Assembly: GCA_012965455.1 (NCBI GenBank)
Contig: DTSG01000242.1
Span: 1 to 12,411 of the forward strand
DNA: 12,411 nt
Direction of reading: 5' to 3'
Source of the DNA: Planctomycetaceae bacterium
Lineage (GTDB): Bacteria > Planctomycetota > Planctomycetia > Pirellulales > Pirellulaceae
Of the stretch, positions 1-7,181 are shown one piece after another (the first letter of the stretch is position 1; each line of letters opens with the position of its first letter). The translations under genes and the position numbers were made by a program. A model generated the notes under the pieces. The model did not search any database, had not been told where the DNA came from, and saw only the letters and a program-made list of their open reading frames with translations.

Positions 1-780
1 ACCCGAGAATAGCGACTGGCGATTCATCAGTGCCTGAGCAGAATCAAACACGAAGCTTTGAGCTTCACCAAATGTGGGATTTCGTCCCGCGGCGTATTGC
101 GCGTTGGCAAAGTTGCGGAGGCGATTCCGCGCCGAATTATCGTCGTGGCTCAGTGCTTCCGGCAATAATAGATTCGGTGGTGGTTGTCCGTCACCGATCG
201 CCAAAGCACCATACCGTGGTCCTAGAAATCCAGCATCTTGATACTTAAAACCACCACTGTCAGGCTTGACCCAGATATACGGCGGCAACGGACTGTTTCC
301 CTGACCCATCAGTTTTGCTACCGCGGAGCCAAAATAGGGATATATCACACCACGGTCTTTTGGGTCACCTCGCTGAATACGTGGCACACCGGCCGAATGA
401 GAATTATCAACCGTTGTCACGCCCCGGTCGAGCGCCAACAGATGCATGATCTCAGCGGTCTTGGGCATCAGTTCGCTTACCCGAATTCCCGGCAGAGTAG
501 TTTGAATCGACCGAAACGGACCGCCGAATTTAGTATTAGGTTTTGGGTCCCAGCTTTCCAGTTGGCTCATTCCCCCATCAATCCAGATAAACAATACTTG
601 CTTATTACTCTGCGATAATTCGTCCGCTATCAACGGCTGAACCAATCCACCAAGTCCCCCCATTCCCAACAGCCCCGCCGCTGCCGTTGATCCTAAAAGC
701 CGACGCCGCGACATGACATGTTGCGCGGGCGTGCACAACTGCTTCTGACTTGAGGCTTGGTGATTGATACGTCGGTTCAT
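1..780 (-). CDS. DUF1501 family protein, Tat-exported, C-terminus cut by window edge
   Basis: The frame is open from an ATG at 780 down to base 1 with no stop, giving the first 260 residues of a protein; complete members of the family usually exceed 400. Residues 24-30 read SRRRLLG, a twin-arginine motif, followed by an Ala/Gly/Leu-rich hydrophobic stretch (about 32-51), so export by the Tat pathway is likely. Residues 62-81 carry the family's N-terminal signature (VLFIWIDGG, then SQLESWDPKP), which resembles the metal-site strand of the alkaline phosphatase/sulfatase superfamily to which DUF1501 belongs. The biochemical role of the family is unknown. The gene starts 20 bp after the stop of the PSCyt2/PSD1 gene on the same strand, so the two are probably co-transcribed. 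No clear Shine-Dalgarno precedes the ATG; a second in-frame ATG at 714, just before the twin arginines, is an alternative start. Confidence 0.93.
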   Translation of the reverse strand, partial: MNRRINHQASSQKQLCTPAQHVMSRRRLLGSTAAAGLLGMGGLGGLVQPLIADELSQSNKQVLFIWIDGGMSQLESWDPKPNTKFGGPFRSIQTTLPGIRVSELMPKTAEIMHLLALDRGVTTVDNSHSAGVPRIQRGDPKDRGVIYPYFGSAVAKLMGQGNSPLPPYIWVKPDSGGFKYQDAGFLGPRYGALAIGDGQPPPNLLLPEALSHDDNSARNRLRNFANAQYAAGRNPTFGEAQSFVFDSAQALMNRQSLFSG

Positions 781-800
781 AGTACGCTAAATATTTACGA

Positions 801-2465
801 TTAATGGTTGATCAGGAATTCATTGCAAGACAATAGCGCCCAGACAAGTTGGGCGATCGCATCAGGTCGATCGGGTTGGGAAACCAAGAACTCCCGCATA
901 TTCTTCAATTCGACAGCGGTTGGCGGCCTCGATAGTACCGTCACATACAGCGAACTGATGACTTCCGAATTGTCGGATATCTTCAATACCTTGGTGTCAG
1001 ATATCTTAAATAGTCGTTCCGCTGAATTTCTCCCCACAGCATTCACCCATGACTGCACCAATTCACTGTTCAACAAAAATAACGAACCGCGTACCGAAGG
1101 AGAAAATTCAACTTCGGGCTCGCGCGGCGGATTGGCAAACGACGCGATAAAGTGTTCCCGCACCTGATCTAGAGTCGTTGGCAACGTGGTTTGCGATTGA
1201 GGATCGTCATCTAGTTCAAGCGGGTACCTTGATTTTGCCCCTGTCGCTTTGAGAATGCTCCACATCAATTGTTCCGGTGACAAAGCTCTCTCACGGAACA
1301 CTCGGTACTCTGCTTCCGCTATTTGCACACTGTCCGTCGGCGACTGCAAGATGCTGCTCCGTTGATAAACCTTGGTTAACGCTAACTCGCGAACCAACCA
1401 TTTGATGTCAAAATCATGTTGCGCAAACTCCGATGCCATCAACGACAATAATTCGGGATGCGTCGCGGGGTTATCACTGTGGTGTAGGTCTAATGGCCAT
1501 ACCAAGCCCGTACCCATCAATGAACACCAAATTCGATTGACAAAATTAGCCTGAAACCGCTCGTTCTTTGCAGACGGCAGCGTCGTAGCAAGATAGTGTA
1601 GCGGATTAAACGCAGGCACCCCCGGTGCCTTGGACTGCGGATCCGGCGGAACTGAAAACTCATTCTCGCTGTCGTATTCCGGAACCTCAAGTTCCGCGCC
1701 GCCTGGAATTCGCGGACCCGTCGTGAACATCTCCTCCTCAAACACGGACTGAAACTCTAGTGGTTTCTTCATTACCTTTTGCCCGATAGCGGGAAATTCT
1801 GTATCGCTTCGTATAAAAGTATTGTTGACAAATGCATACATTCCTTGAAAATCCGCTTGGCTATAGTCATCGACAAACAAGTGGTCGTGGCATTGGGCAC
1901 ACGCCAAATCAACTCCCATAAACAACCTGCCAATATCTGACGCCAAACCTGGATAATCCGTGGGATTTTGGCCGTACTTTTCTAACCTCTTGGTTAAAAA
2001 ATATCCGGCACCCTGCTCATTCTCGTTTGTTAGGTCCGGTTCGATGATCGTTTTTACCATCGCATCCCAGTGGCGATTTGTCTTAAAACTATCAACGAGA
2101 AATCGTTTCCAGGCTGGATCGGTTCCTCGCCGTTCCATCAACATGACATTAAATAACTCCGCCATCCTCCGCGGGTAACGATCATCTTTCAATAGCTGGT
2201 CAATCATAACCGTCCGCTTATTCGCAGCTGAATTTTCCAAGAACTCCGTAACGTCACTGGGGGCGGGAATCTCTCCGGTGAGGTCCAAGAACAGCCGTCT
2301 GAGGAACTCCTGGTCCGTTGCTGGCGGGGCGAACATTCCGTCAGTCGAATCTTCAATAAGACGGTCGATAGAAGTGTGTAACTCTGCACCCCGAGCCGGC
2401 GCTGGCGCGCACAAAGCAACCGCTAAAATAATTGCCATGCCCCCTGATATTCGCGAACTTATCAT
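801..2465 (-). CDS. PSCyt2 (DUF1549)/PSD1 (DUF1553) domain protein, 554 aa
   Basis: This is a planctomycete-type exported protein. Residues 10-27 form a Sec-like signal (hydrophobic core, then a small-residue APARGA cleavage region). The PSCyt2/DUF1549 domain runs from about 30 to 215; it includes FLRRLFLDLTGEIP (54-67) and the conserved CAQCHDH at 189-195, a CXXCH sequence that could attach haem c. The PSD1/DUF1553 domain covers about 285 to 550, with RFQANFVNRIWCSLMGTGLV near 303-322, an SDNPATHPELL segment (330-340) and a terminal LLSCNEFLINH. There is no N-terminal PSCyt1 domain, unlike the 1133-aa paralogue in this window. Function is unknown; an electron-transfer or surface-complex role is only inferred from the motif. 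The gene lies 66 bp downstream of the sulfatase and 20 bp upstream of a DUF1501 gene, as a probable operon. An internal ATG at 2438 is a less likely start because its upstream AGGGGG is only 1 nt away. Confidence 0.95.
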   Translation of the reverse strand: MISSRISGGMAIILAVALCAPAPARGAELHTSIDRLIEDSTDGMFAPPATDQEFLRRLFLDLTGEIPAPSDVTEFLENSAANKRTVMIDQLLKDDRYPRRMAELFNVMLMERRGTDPAWKRFLVDSFKTNRHWDAMVKTIIEPDLTNENEQGAGYFLTKRLEKYGQNPTDYPGLASDIGRLFMGVDLACAQCHDHLFVDDYSQADFQGMYAFVNNTFIRSDTEFPAIGQKVMKKPLEFQSVFEEEMFTTGPRIPGGAELEVPEYDSENEFSVPPDPQSKAPGVPAFNPLHYLATTLPSAKNERFQANFVNRIWCSLMGTGLVWPLDLHHSDNPATHPELLSLMASEFAQHDFDIKWLVRELALTKVYQRSSILQSPTDSVQIAEAEYRVFRERALSPEQLMWSILKATGAKSRYPLELDDDPQSQTTLPTTLDQVREHFIASFANPPREPEVEFSPSVRGSLFLLNSELVQSWVNAVGRNSAERLFKISDTKVLKISDNSEVISSLYVTVLSRPPTAVELKNMREFLVSQPDRPDAIAQLVWALLSCNEFLINH

Positions 2466-2531
2466 GCTGTGCAGTTTAACAAATTATCCGTGACAAATGG
2501 AACATTGAATGGTTCTCATGGGGGGGATTTG

Positions 2532-3956
2532 TTAGGGAAACATCTTCAGCAGCGGATCACCCGTTGATTGCATATGGTTTTTAACCATTCCCTGGAGTCG
2601 TTTCAATTGTTCTTTGTGGATGGCTAAGTCGCTAGTCGCTAAATTCACTCGTTCCTGTGGATCGTTTTTTAGATCAAACATCTCCACCCTGCCTTTATGT
2701 TGTAAGTCAATCATCAGTTTCCACTGCGGTGTCCGCACTCCGCGCATATGAGTCGTTGCGCCATGTTTCATGCTGTATTGCAAGTAGATGTCTGGATCCC
2801 AACGGCGTGACTTACCGCTCAATACGGGTGTGAAATCCTCACCGCGAAGTTCGAGTTTCCGATCAGGTTTAATCTCGGCCATCGCTAACAACGTCGGGAA
2901 CCAATCTAGGTTAGAAAACGTCTGGTCATGCACTGTACCGGGCTTAATCGTGCCTGGCCATCGAATTGCCGTGGGCACTCGTAACGAAGTATCCCACAAA
3001 TTGGGACGTCGGTCTGCTGGAATATCATCCCATTGTTTGGGTGGGTTGGTTTTTAGAATCCGTTTTGCATTACCCTTAAACCACGTACCATGTTCACCTA
3101 GGTTGTAGCCATGGTCACTGGTAAAAACAACGATCGTGTTTGAGGTCAACTTGAGCGTATCTAACAAGTCCAGCACACGCCCCACATTACGGTCAACGCT
3201 CTTCACGGCGGCTAGGTATTCACGGGTCCGTTTCTTGACCAACTCCACGTTTAGGTTTGGAAAATCGGGATTGGGGATTTCCGGATCAAGATCCTTGAAC
3301 GGTTCCCAGTCCTCGGGTCGCACTGGCAGCCATGCTGAATGAGGCGCTCGAAAATGCAAACTCAACAAAAACGGTTTGCTCATATTGATTTCGATAAATT
3401 CCAAAGCGTGGTCGGTAAAAATATCGCACGTATAGCCGAGTACCTTTTTAGTTTCGCCAGCGAGCGTTTCCATCACCGGATCTTTGGGCGGGCAACCACC
3501 GCTGCGAATACCGGCGAATTGTTGATAGCCGAATTTTGTTGGGTGATGGTGATCTTGGATTCCCAGATGCCATTTTCCAAATAGCGCCGTTTGATAACCA
3601 GCGGCTTGAAACAACTGAGGAAATGTCACCGTATCGGCGGGCAGTCCAAGTTGTTTCTCAGCACCCGGGTTGATCCAATCCGTGATTTCCAATTCAAACG
3701 CATAACGACTAGAAATCAAACCGACTCGACTGGGACTACATACGGGCGTCGTCACAAAGCTATTGGTTAGGTGTGCACCGCCATGGAATATCTTATCAAT
3801 ATTTGGAGTGATAAAACGTTGATCACCGGCGGCGTTCACGGCAAACGGTGCCTGATCGTCGGTATAGATAAAGACGACATTCGGTTGGCTTGCTGCTAGC
3901 GGACTAGCAACAATGACACACGACAAAAACAGCGAGAGGACAAGTTTCAAATTCAT
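2532..3956 (-). CDS. Secreted type I (formylglycine-dependent) sulfatase, 474 aa
   Basis: This enzyme should hydrolyse sulfate esters; family S1 members act on sulfated glycans or small sulfate esters, and the exact substrate cannot be read here. Residues 1-23 are a Sec-like signal peptide. The catalytic signature is CSPSR at 73-77, where Cys73 would be converted to formylglycine. Further visible active-site elements are TDD (32-34), GKWHLG (127-132), APHS (205-208), SDHG (280-283) and WFKGN (292-296), in the expected order. The length is normal for the family. The start at 3956 is chosen because the signal peptide begins there; the frame stays open back to 4157, but that extension has no sulfatase character and would overlap the divergent gene. 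The gene heads a probable operon with PSCyt2/PSD1 and DUF1501 genes. No formylglycine-generating or anSME maturase is encoded in the window, so activation must rely on a gene elsewhere. Confidence 0.96.
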   Translation of the reverse strand: MNLKLVLSLFLSCVIVASPLAASQPNVVFIYTDDQAPFAVNAAGDQRFITPNIDKIFHGGAHLTNSFVTTPVCSPSRVGLISSRYAFELEITDWINPGAEKQLGLPADTVTFPQLFQAAGYQTALFGKWHLGIQDHHHPTKFGYQQFAGIRSGGCPPKDPVMETLAGETKKVLGYTCDIFTDHALEFIEINMSKPFLLSLHFRAPHSAWLPVRPEDWEPFKDLDPEIPNPDFPNLNVELVKKRTREYLAAVKSVDRNVGRVLDLLDTLKLTSNTIVVFTSDHGYNLGEHGTWFKGNAKRILKTNPPKQWDDIPADRRPNLWDTSLRVPTAIRWPGTIKPGTVHDQTFSNLDWFPTLLAMAEIKPDRKLELRGEDFTPVLSGKSRRWDPDIYLQYSMKHGATTHMRGVRTPQWKLMIDLQHKGRVEMFDLKNDPQERVNLATSDLAIHKEQLKRLQGMVKNHMQSTGDPLLKMFP

Positions 3957-4040
3957 AGGGACGACGCTCGATTCGTTTAATTTACATTTTGTTATGGCGT
4001 TTATCGTAACACGCTTCGCCGTCATTCCCCAACCTTCCTT

Positions 4041-4054
4041 GGCGAAATTTAGCC
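4041..4054. promoter_or_regulatory. Operator-like quasi-palindrome in divergent region
   Basis: The 14-mer GGCGAAATTTAGCC matches its own reverse complement at 12 of 14 positions (GGC-n-AAATTT-n-GCC). It sits between the candidate promoters of the two divergent genes, a position where a shared transcription factor could act on both. No regulator gene is in the window, and a chance origin is possible. Confidence 0.25.
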
Positions 4055-4075
4055 CATGGCAATAGCCTCCAGCGT

Positions 4076-4104
4076 TTGCATCGGCAATTGCTATCCTGTC
4101 TAAT
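4076..4104 (+). promoter_or_regulatory. Candidate sigma-70-like promoter for the PQQ-like propeller gene
   Basis: TTGCAT (3 of 6 consensus matches) is followed after 17 nt by TCTAAT (5 of 6). Transcription would begin near 4111, leaving a leader of about 28 nt that contains the AGGAG ribosome binding site. The support is consensus and position only. Confidence 0.35.
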
Positions 4105-4127
4105 CTAACTATCAACCACGATAATCT

Positions 4128-4132
4128 AGGAG
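4128..4132 (+). promoter_or_regulatory. Ribosome binding site AGGAG that selects the start at 4139
   Basis: AGGAG directly abuts an ATG at 4133, which is too close for use, but stands 6 nt from a second in-frame ATG at 4139. The spacing favours 4139 as the true start of the PQQ-like gene. Confidence 0.7.
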
Positions 4133-4138
4133 ATGCTG

Positions 4139-5629
4139 ATGCGCACCACCAACTCAATTACCTTTTGCCTCCTGCTACTTACCGCCACGTCCTCCGCCCT
4201 GCTACAGGCCGAAGACTGGCCCCAATTTCGTGGCCCTAACTGCACCGGCATCAGCGCTTCGAAGCAACCCCTCGCAACCACCTTCTCGCCTACGAAAAAC
4301 GTCGCGTGGGTCGCCAACCTCGGCGACGGTATCGGTTGTCCCGTCGTCGCCGCTGGACGCGTCTTTGTTTCCTCAATGTTAGACGACAAGACCGTAGCGC
4401 TCACCGGATTCGATGCGACAACCGGTAAGCAACTGTGGCAACGCAGCTGGCCCACCGGGGCACTCGTCGAAATACATAAAACAAACAGCCAAGCCGCCAC
4501 GACTCCCTGTGCTGACGCCGAACGCGTCTACTTTTACTTCAGCACACTCGGTCTCATCTCCGTAAACGCTAAAACCGGAGCCGACGAATGGGCGATCAAA
4601 ATGCCAACCCCCTTCTTTGTCTTCAAATGGGGCGCTGGCATGTCACCGGTGCTCTATGAAGACAAATTGATCTTCTGCCAAGACGACGACATCTACCCTG
4701 GCATCATGGTCGTACAATCTGCGACTGGTAAAATCATCTGGAAAGAAGCCCGCGATGACATGGCCGTAAATTATTCGCATCCTGTCATAGTCTCAACGGC
4801 CAAACGCATAGAACTCGTTGTGGCCGGCACCGGCAAAGTGGTCGGCTACGATATTGAAAACGGTAAAAGACTCTGGGAGTCACGCACTTTATTGAGGAAC
4901 ATCAAAACCACTCCGGTCGTCAGCGGCAACACAATCTATATCTCGCTGCAAAGTGGCGGTATTGCGAATCAATGGCTCGCTTCCATTGATCGCGCCGAAA
5001 CGGGCAATAACGACAACCGCATCGACAAAGCGGAAATTCAGGCGTTCGTCGGCGCCCAGAAGATACCCGCAGCATTTTACCAAAGGACGTTTGATCGAGG
5101 CGACGAGAACAAGGACGGATTCTTGGAAGGCGCCGAACTCGATAAAGCATTCTTGCATCCTGACAATATGGCCGGCGCGTCCTTCGACACGGAAGACGCC
5201 GCCGACGAATATATCCTCGCCATCCAAGCGGGTGGTGATGGTGACGTTACTGATACGCACACGCAATGGAAAACCAACACTAAATATACAGACCACATCG
5301 TTTCACCACTCGTATACGATGGCCGGATGCTGTTAATCAAAGGTGGAGGTATTAGTACGGTTTATAGCCTCAAGCAAGGCAAACAACTGCGGGGCGCAAA
5401 GAGAATCCAAAACTCGAGCGAGTATTTCGCCTCGCCCATCGCTGGTGACAACAAAGTCTATATCGCCGGCGAGAACGGAGTGATCGTTGTCCTCGATGCA
5501 GCCAACAACTTCAAAATATTAGCCAAAAACGATATGCAAGATTCAATTCTGGGAACACCCGCAATCGCCGATGGCTCGATCTTTATCCGCACCCGGTCGA
5601 AACTATACTGCATTCGCCCCAGTAATTAA
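4139..5629 (+). CDS. Secreted PQQ-like beta-propeller protein with internal EF-hand, 496 aa
   Basis: Residues 1-24 are a Sec signal (LLLLTATSSALLQA). The mature protein opens with EDWPQFRGPNCTGIS, the usual start of planctomycete outer-membrane-assembly/PQQ-like propeller proteins. Blade repeats of the type 'D..TGK.LW' recur at about 92-100, 143-151, 194-201 and 238-246. Later blades carry 'PLVYDGRMLL' (390-399), 'SPIAGDNKVYIAGENG' (432-447) and 'TPAIADGSIFI' (473-483). Between blades, about residues 284-340, sits an EF-hand insertion: a canonical calcium loop D322-E333 (D-E-N-K-D-G at its start) and a degenerate partner at about 288-299. The family is a scaffold fold found in BamB and quinoprotein dehydrogenases; no dehydrogenase catalytic set is evident, so no enzymatic activity is claimed. 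The start at 4139 rather than 4133 is set by the AGGAG spacing. The gene is divergent from the sulfatase operon and convergent with the downstream DUF1501 gene, and appears monocistronic. Confidence 0.94.
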   Translation: MRTTNSITFCLLLLTATSSALLQAEDWPQFRGPNCTGISASKQPLATTFSPTKNVAWVANLGDGIGCPVVAAGRVFVSSMLDDKTVALTGFDATTGKQLWQRSWPTGALVEIHKTNSQAATTPCADAERVYFYFSTLGLISVNAKTGADEWAIKMPTPFFVFKWGAGMSPVLYEDKLIFCQDDDIYPGIMVVQSATGKIIWKEARDDMAVNYSHPVIVSTAKRIELVVAGTGKVVGYDIENGKRLWESRTLLRNIKTTPVVSGNTIYISLQSGGIANQWLASIDRAETGNNDNRIDKAEIQAFVGAQKIPAAFYQRTFDRGDENKDGFLEGAELDKAFLHPDNMAGASFDTEDAADEYILAIQAGGDGDVTDTHTQWKTNTKYTDHIVSPLVYDGRMLLIKGGGISTVYSLKQGKQLRGAKRIQNSSEYFASPIAGDNKVYIAGENGVIVVLDAANNFKILAKNDMQDSILGTPAIADGSIFIRTRSKLYCIRPSN

Positions 5630-5665
5630 AATTTGCTGACTGGGACATTTTGTGTTGATTTGTCT

Positions 5666-5682
5666 GATCCCTCGCAGGGGTC
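5666..5682. terminator. Hairpin between convergent genes, possible bidirectional terminator
   Basis: GATCCCT and AGGGGTC pair as a 7-bp stem (one G-U wobble on one strand) around a CGC loop. It lies in the 55-bp gap between the PQQ-like gene stop (5629) and the DUF1501 stop (5685, minus strand), immediately after the latter. No strong T-tract follows on either strand, so intrinsic termination is uncertain. Confidence 0.35.
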
Positions 5683-5684
5683 TT

Positions 5685-7145
5685 CTACGCAAATATATCG
5701 TGGATCGGCAAACCATTATCGATGTCGAGCCGTTTTCGCCCGGGCACCACAAGTCGGCGATTATCGAGGCCTAACAGATGCAGTACGGTTGCATGTAAAT
5801 CCGTTACATAATGTGCGTCACCCAACGCATGGTACCCCAACTCGTCCGTTTCGCCATGTACATATCCTCGTTTCAACCCCGCTCCCGCCATCCAAATCGT
5901 GAAACCGTTGGGATGGTGATCTCGACCCGTCGTTCCACCACTGCGTTGCTCTAATCCAGGAGTCCGCCCAAACTCCGTACAAAACACGACGACCGTATCC
6001 TCCAGCAAACCACGCCGTTTCAAGTCCTTTATCAAACCTGCGATCGGTTTGTCAATCGTCGCACACAACGCCGAATGTTTCTTCTTCAAGTCTCGGTGTG
6101 AATCCCACGTACCATAGGCCGATGGGAACACTTGCACAAACCGCACTCCCCGCTCGACCATCCGCCGCGCCGTCAATAGTCGCTGACCGGCCACCCGCGT
6201 ATTATCTTGGTCCAGCCCATAAAGCTGCGTCGTCTCGGCGGTCTCTTTCGCCAAATCCACTGCCTCAGGAACCGACGACTGCATCCGAAACGCCAATTCA
6301 TACGATTTCATGCGGGCCTCAAGCTGAGTATCCCCGGGGCGCTCCGCCAACGTCAACTCATTCAACTCTCGAGAGAGTTTGAACTCCTGTAATTGCTCAG
6401 CCGCTGTCTGCTTCCCATTTCTCACACCAAAGGGTAACGGCTGGGCCTTGTCTAGTGCCAACGGAACCCCAGCATGCGCGGGCCCTAAATAATATGAACC
6501 GATGCTGTCGCGAGTGTTGGTCCGAGTGGGACCGCCGAGCACCACGAACTTGGGTAAATTCTCGTTTAGCGACCCGAGACCATAATGCGCCCACGCGCCC
6601 ACACTCGGCTGTACCTCATCTAACCGGTGACGGCCCGTATGAATTTGGTTTTCCGCTGCATGGTCGTTGTCCGTTGTCCACATATTGCGAACAAAACAGA
6701 CATCATCAGCAACGGAAGAAAAATGCGGCCACCAATCTGTGATCCCAATCCTATTCTCACCGTAATAATCAAACCCCACTTGCATCGGGTAAATAATCGG
6801 ATAAACATCTCGCACGTTGATCTCTTGCGAGGCGACACTACGAAAACGTTTCTTATGTAACGGCGAGTCTACTGGATTAGGAAACGGCGTTTGCGAGTAG
6901 GTCTTACCAGCGTACTTGTTCAACGCCGGTTTGGGATCGAACGTCTCTAAGTGACTGTACCCACCGGACAAGAACACCCAGATCACCGATTTGGCTCGCG
7001 GTCGATGATGATGAGAACCGCTGGGCAAATGCGACTCGGACGCCTTCAACAAACCGTCTTCCGCTAACATCGCCCCTGCGGCTAAACCGCCAAACCCCAT
7101 GCCAAGGTTCGAAAGGAATTCACGTCGGTTGTTGATGCTGTTCAT
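5685..7145 (-). CDS. DUF1501 family protein, complete, Tat-exported, 486 aa
   Basis: Residues 7-11 (RREFL) with the following Gly/Ala/Met-rich segment to about 28 form a twin-arginine signal. The DUF1501 body shows VIWVFLSGGYSHLETFDPKP (54-73), TTDNDHAAENQIHTGRHR (157-174), GTWDSH (345-350), VVVFCTEFGRTPG (385-397), GRDHHPNGFTIWMAGAG (407-423) and HATVLHLLGLD (451-461). The acidic and His residues in these motifs fit the alkaline-phosphatase-like superfamily; catalytic activity is not established for the family. The gene is the last of a three-gene operon, starting 36 nt after the stop of the PSCyt protein. Its N-terminal region differs clearly from the other DUF1501 protein at 1-780, so the two are distant paralogues rather than a recent tandem copy. 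Its stop is followed at once by a hairpin. Confidence 0.96.
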   Translation of the reverse strand: MNSINNRREFLSNLGMGFGGLAAGAMLAEDGLLKASESHLPSGSHHHRPRAKSVIWVFLSGGYSHLETFDPKPALNKYAGKTYSQTPFPNPVDSPLHKKRFRSVASQEINVRDVYPIIYPMQVGFDYYGENRIGITDWWPHFSSVADDVCFVRNMWTTDNDHAAENQIHTGRHRLDEVQPSVGAWAHYGLGSLNENLPKFVVLGGPTRTNTRDSIGSYYLGPAHAGVPLALDKAQPLPFGVRNGKQTAAEQLQEFKLSRELNELTLAERPGDTQLEARMKSYELAFRMQSSVPEAVDLAKETAETTQLYGLDQDNTRVAGQRLLTARRMVERGVRFVQVFPSAYGTWDSHRDLKKKHSALCATIDKPIAGLIKDLKRRGLLEDTVVVFCTEFGRTPGLEQRSGGTTGRDHHPNGFTIWMAGAGLKRGYVHGETDELGYHALGDAHYVTDLHATVLHLLGLDNRRLVVPGRKRLDIDNGLPIHDIFA

Positions 7146-7181
7146 AACTCAATACTCGTCGGATATTTACCTTGTTATATT

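Larger units (their letters stand above)
3957..4138. promoter_or_regulatory. Divergent promoter region between sulfatase operon and PQQ-like gene
   Basis: This 182-bp gap separates two divergently transcribed genes, so it should hold promoters for both. On the plus strand, TTGCAT (4076-4081) and TCTAAT (4099-4104) are separated by 17 nt. On the minus strand, TTACGA (4009-4004) and TGTAAA (3986-3981) are also separated by 17 nt. All are weak matches to sigma-70 consensus, and planctomycete promoters are poorly known, so these are candidates only. A quasi-palindrome lies between them at 4041-4054. No gene or RNA was recognised in the gap. Confidence 0.45.

Noticed and set aside
1..618. Two plus-strand open frames at the window start
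   Set aside because: The minus strand encodes a clear DUF1501 protein through this whole stretch.
2490..2531. GAAC/GTTC inverted repeat and G7 run as a terminator between sulfatase and PSCyt2/PSD1 gene
   Set aside because: The stem is only 4-5 bp with a bulge and lacks a T-tract; the genes more likely form one operon.
3957..4157. N-terminal extension of the sulfatase frame up to 4157
   Set aside because: The extra 67 residues lack family similarity, precede a proper signal peptide and overlap the start of the divergent PQQ-like gene.
4889..5296. 135-codon minus-strand open frame
   Set aside because: It is the antisense shadow of the PQQ-like gene around its EF-hand.
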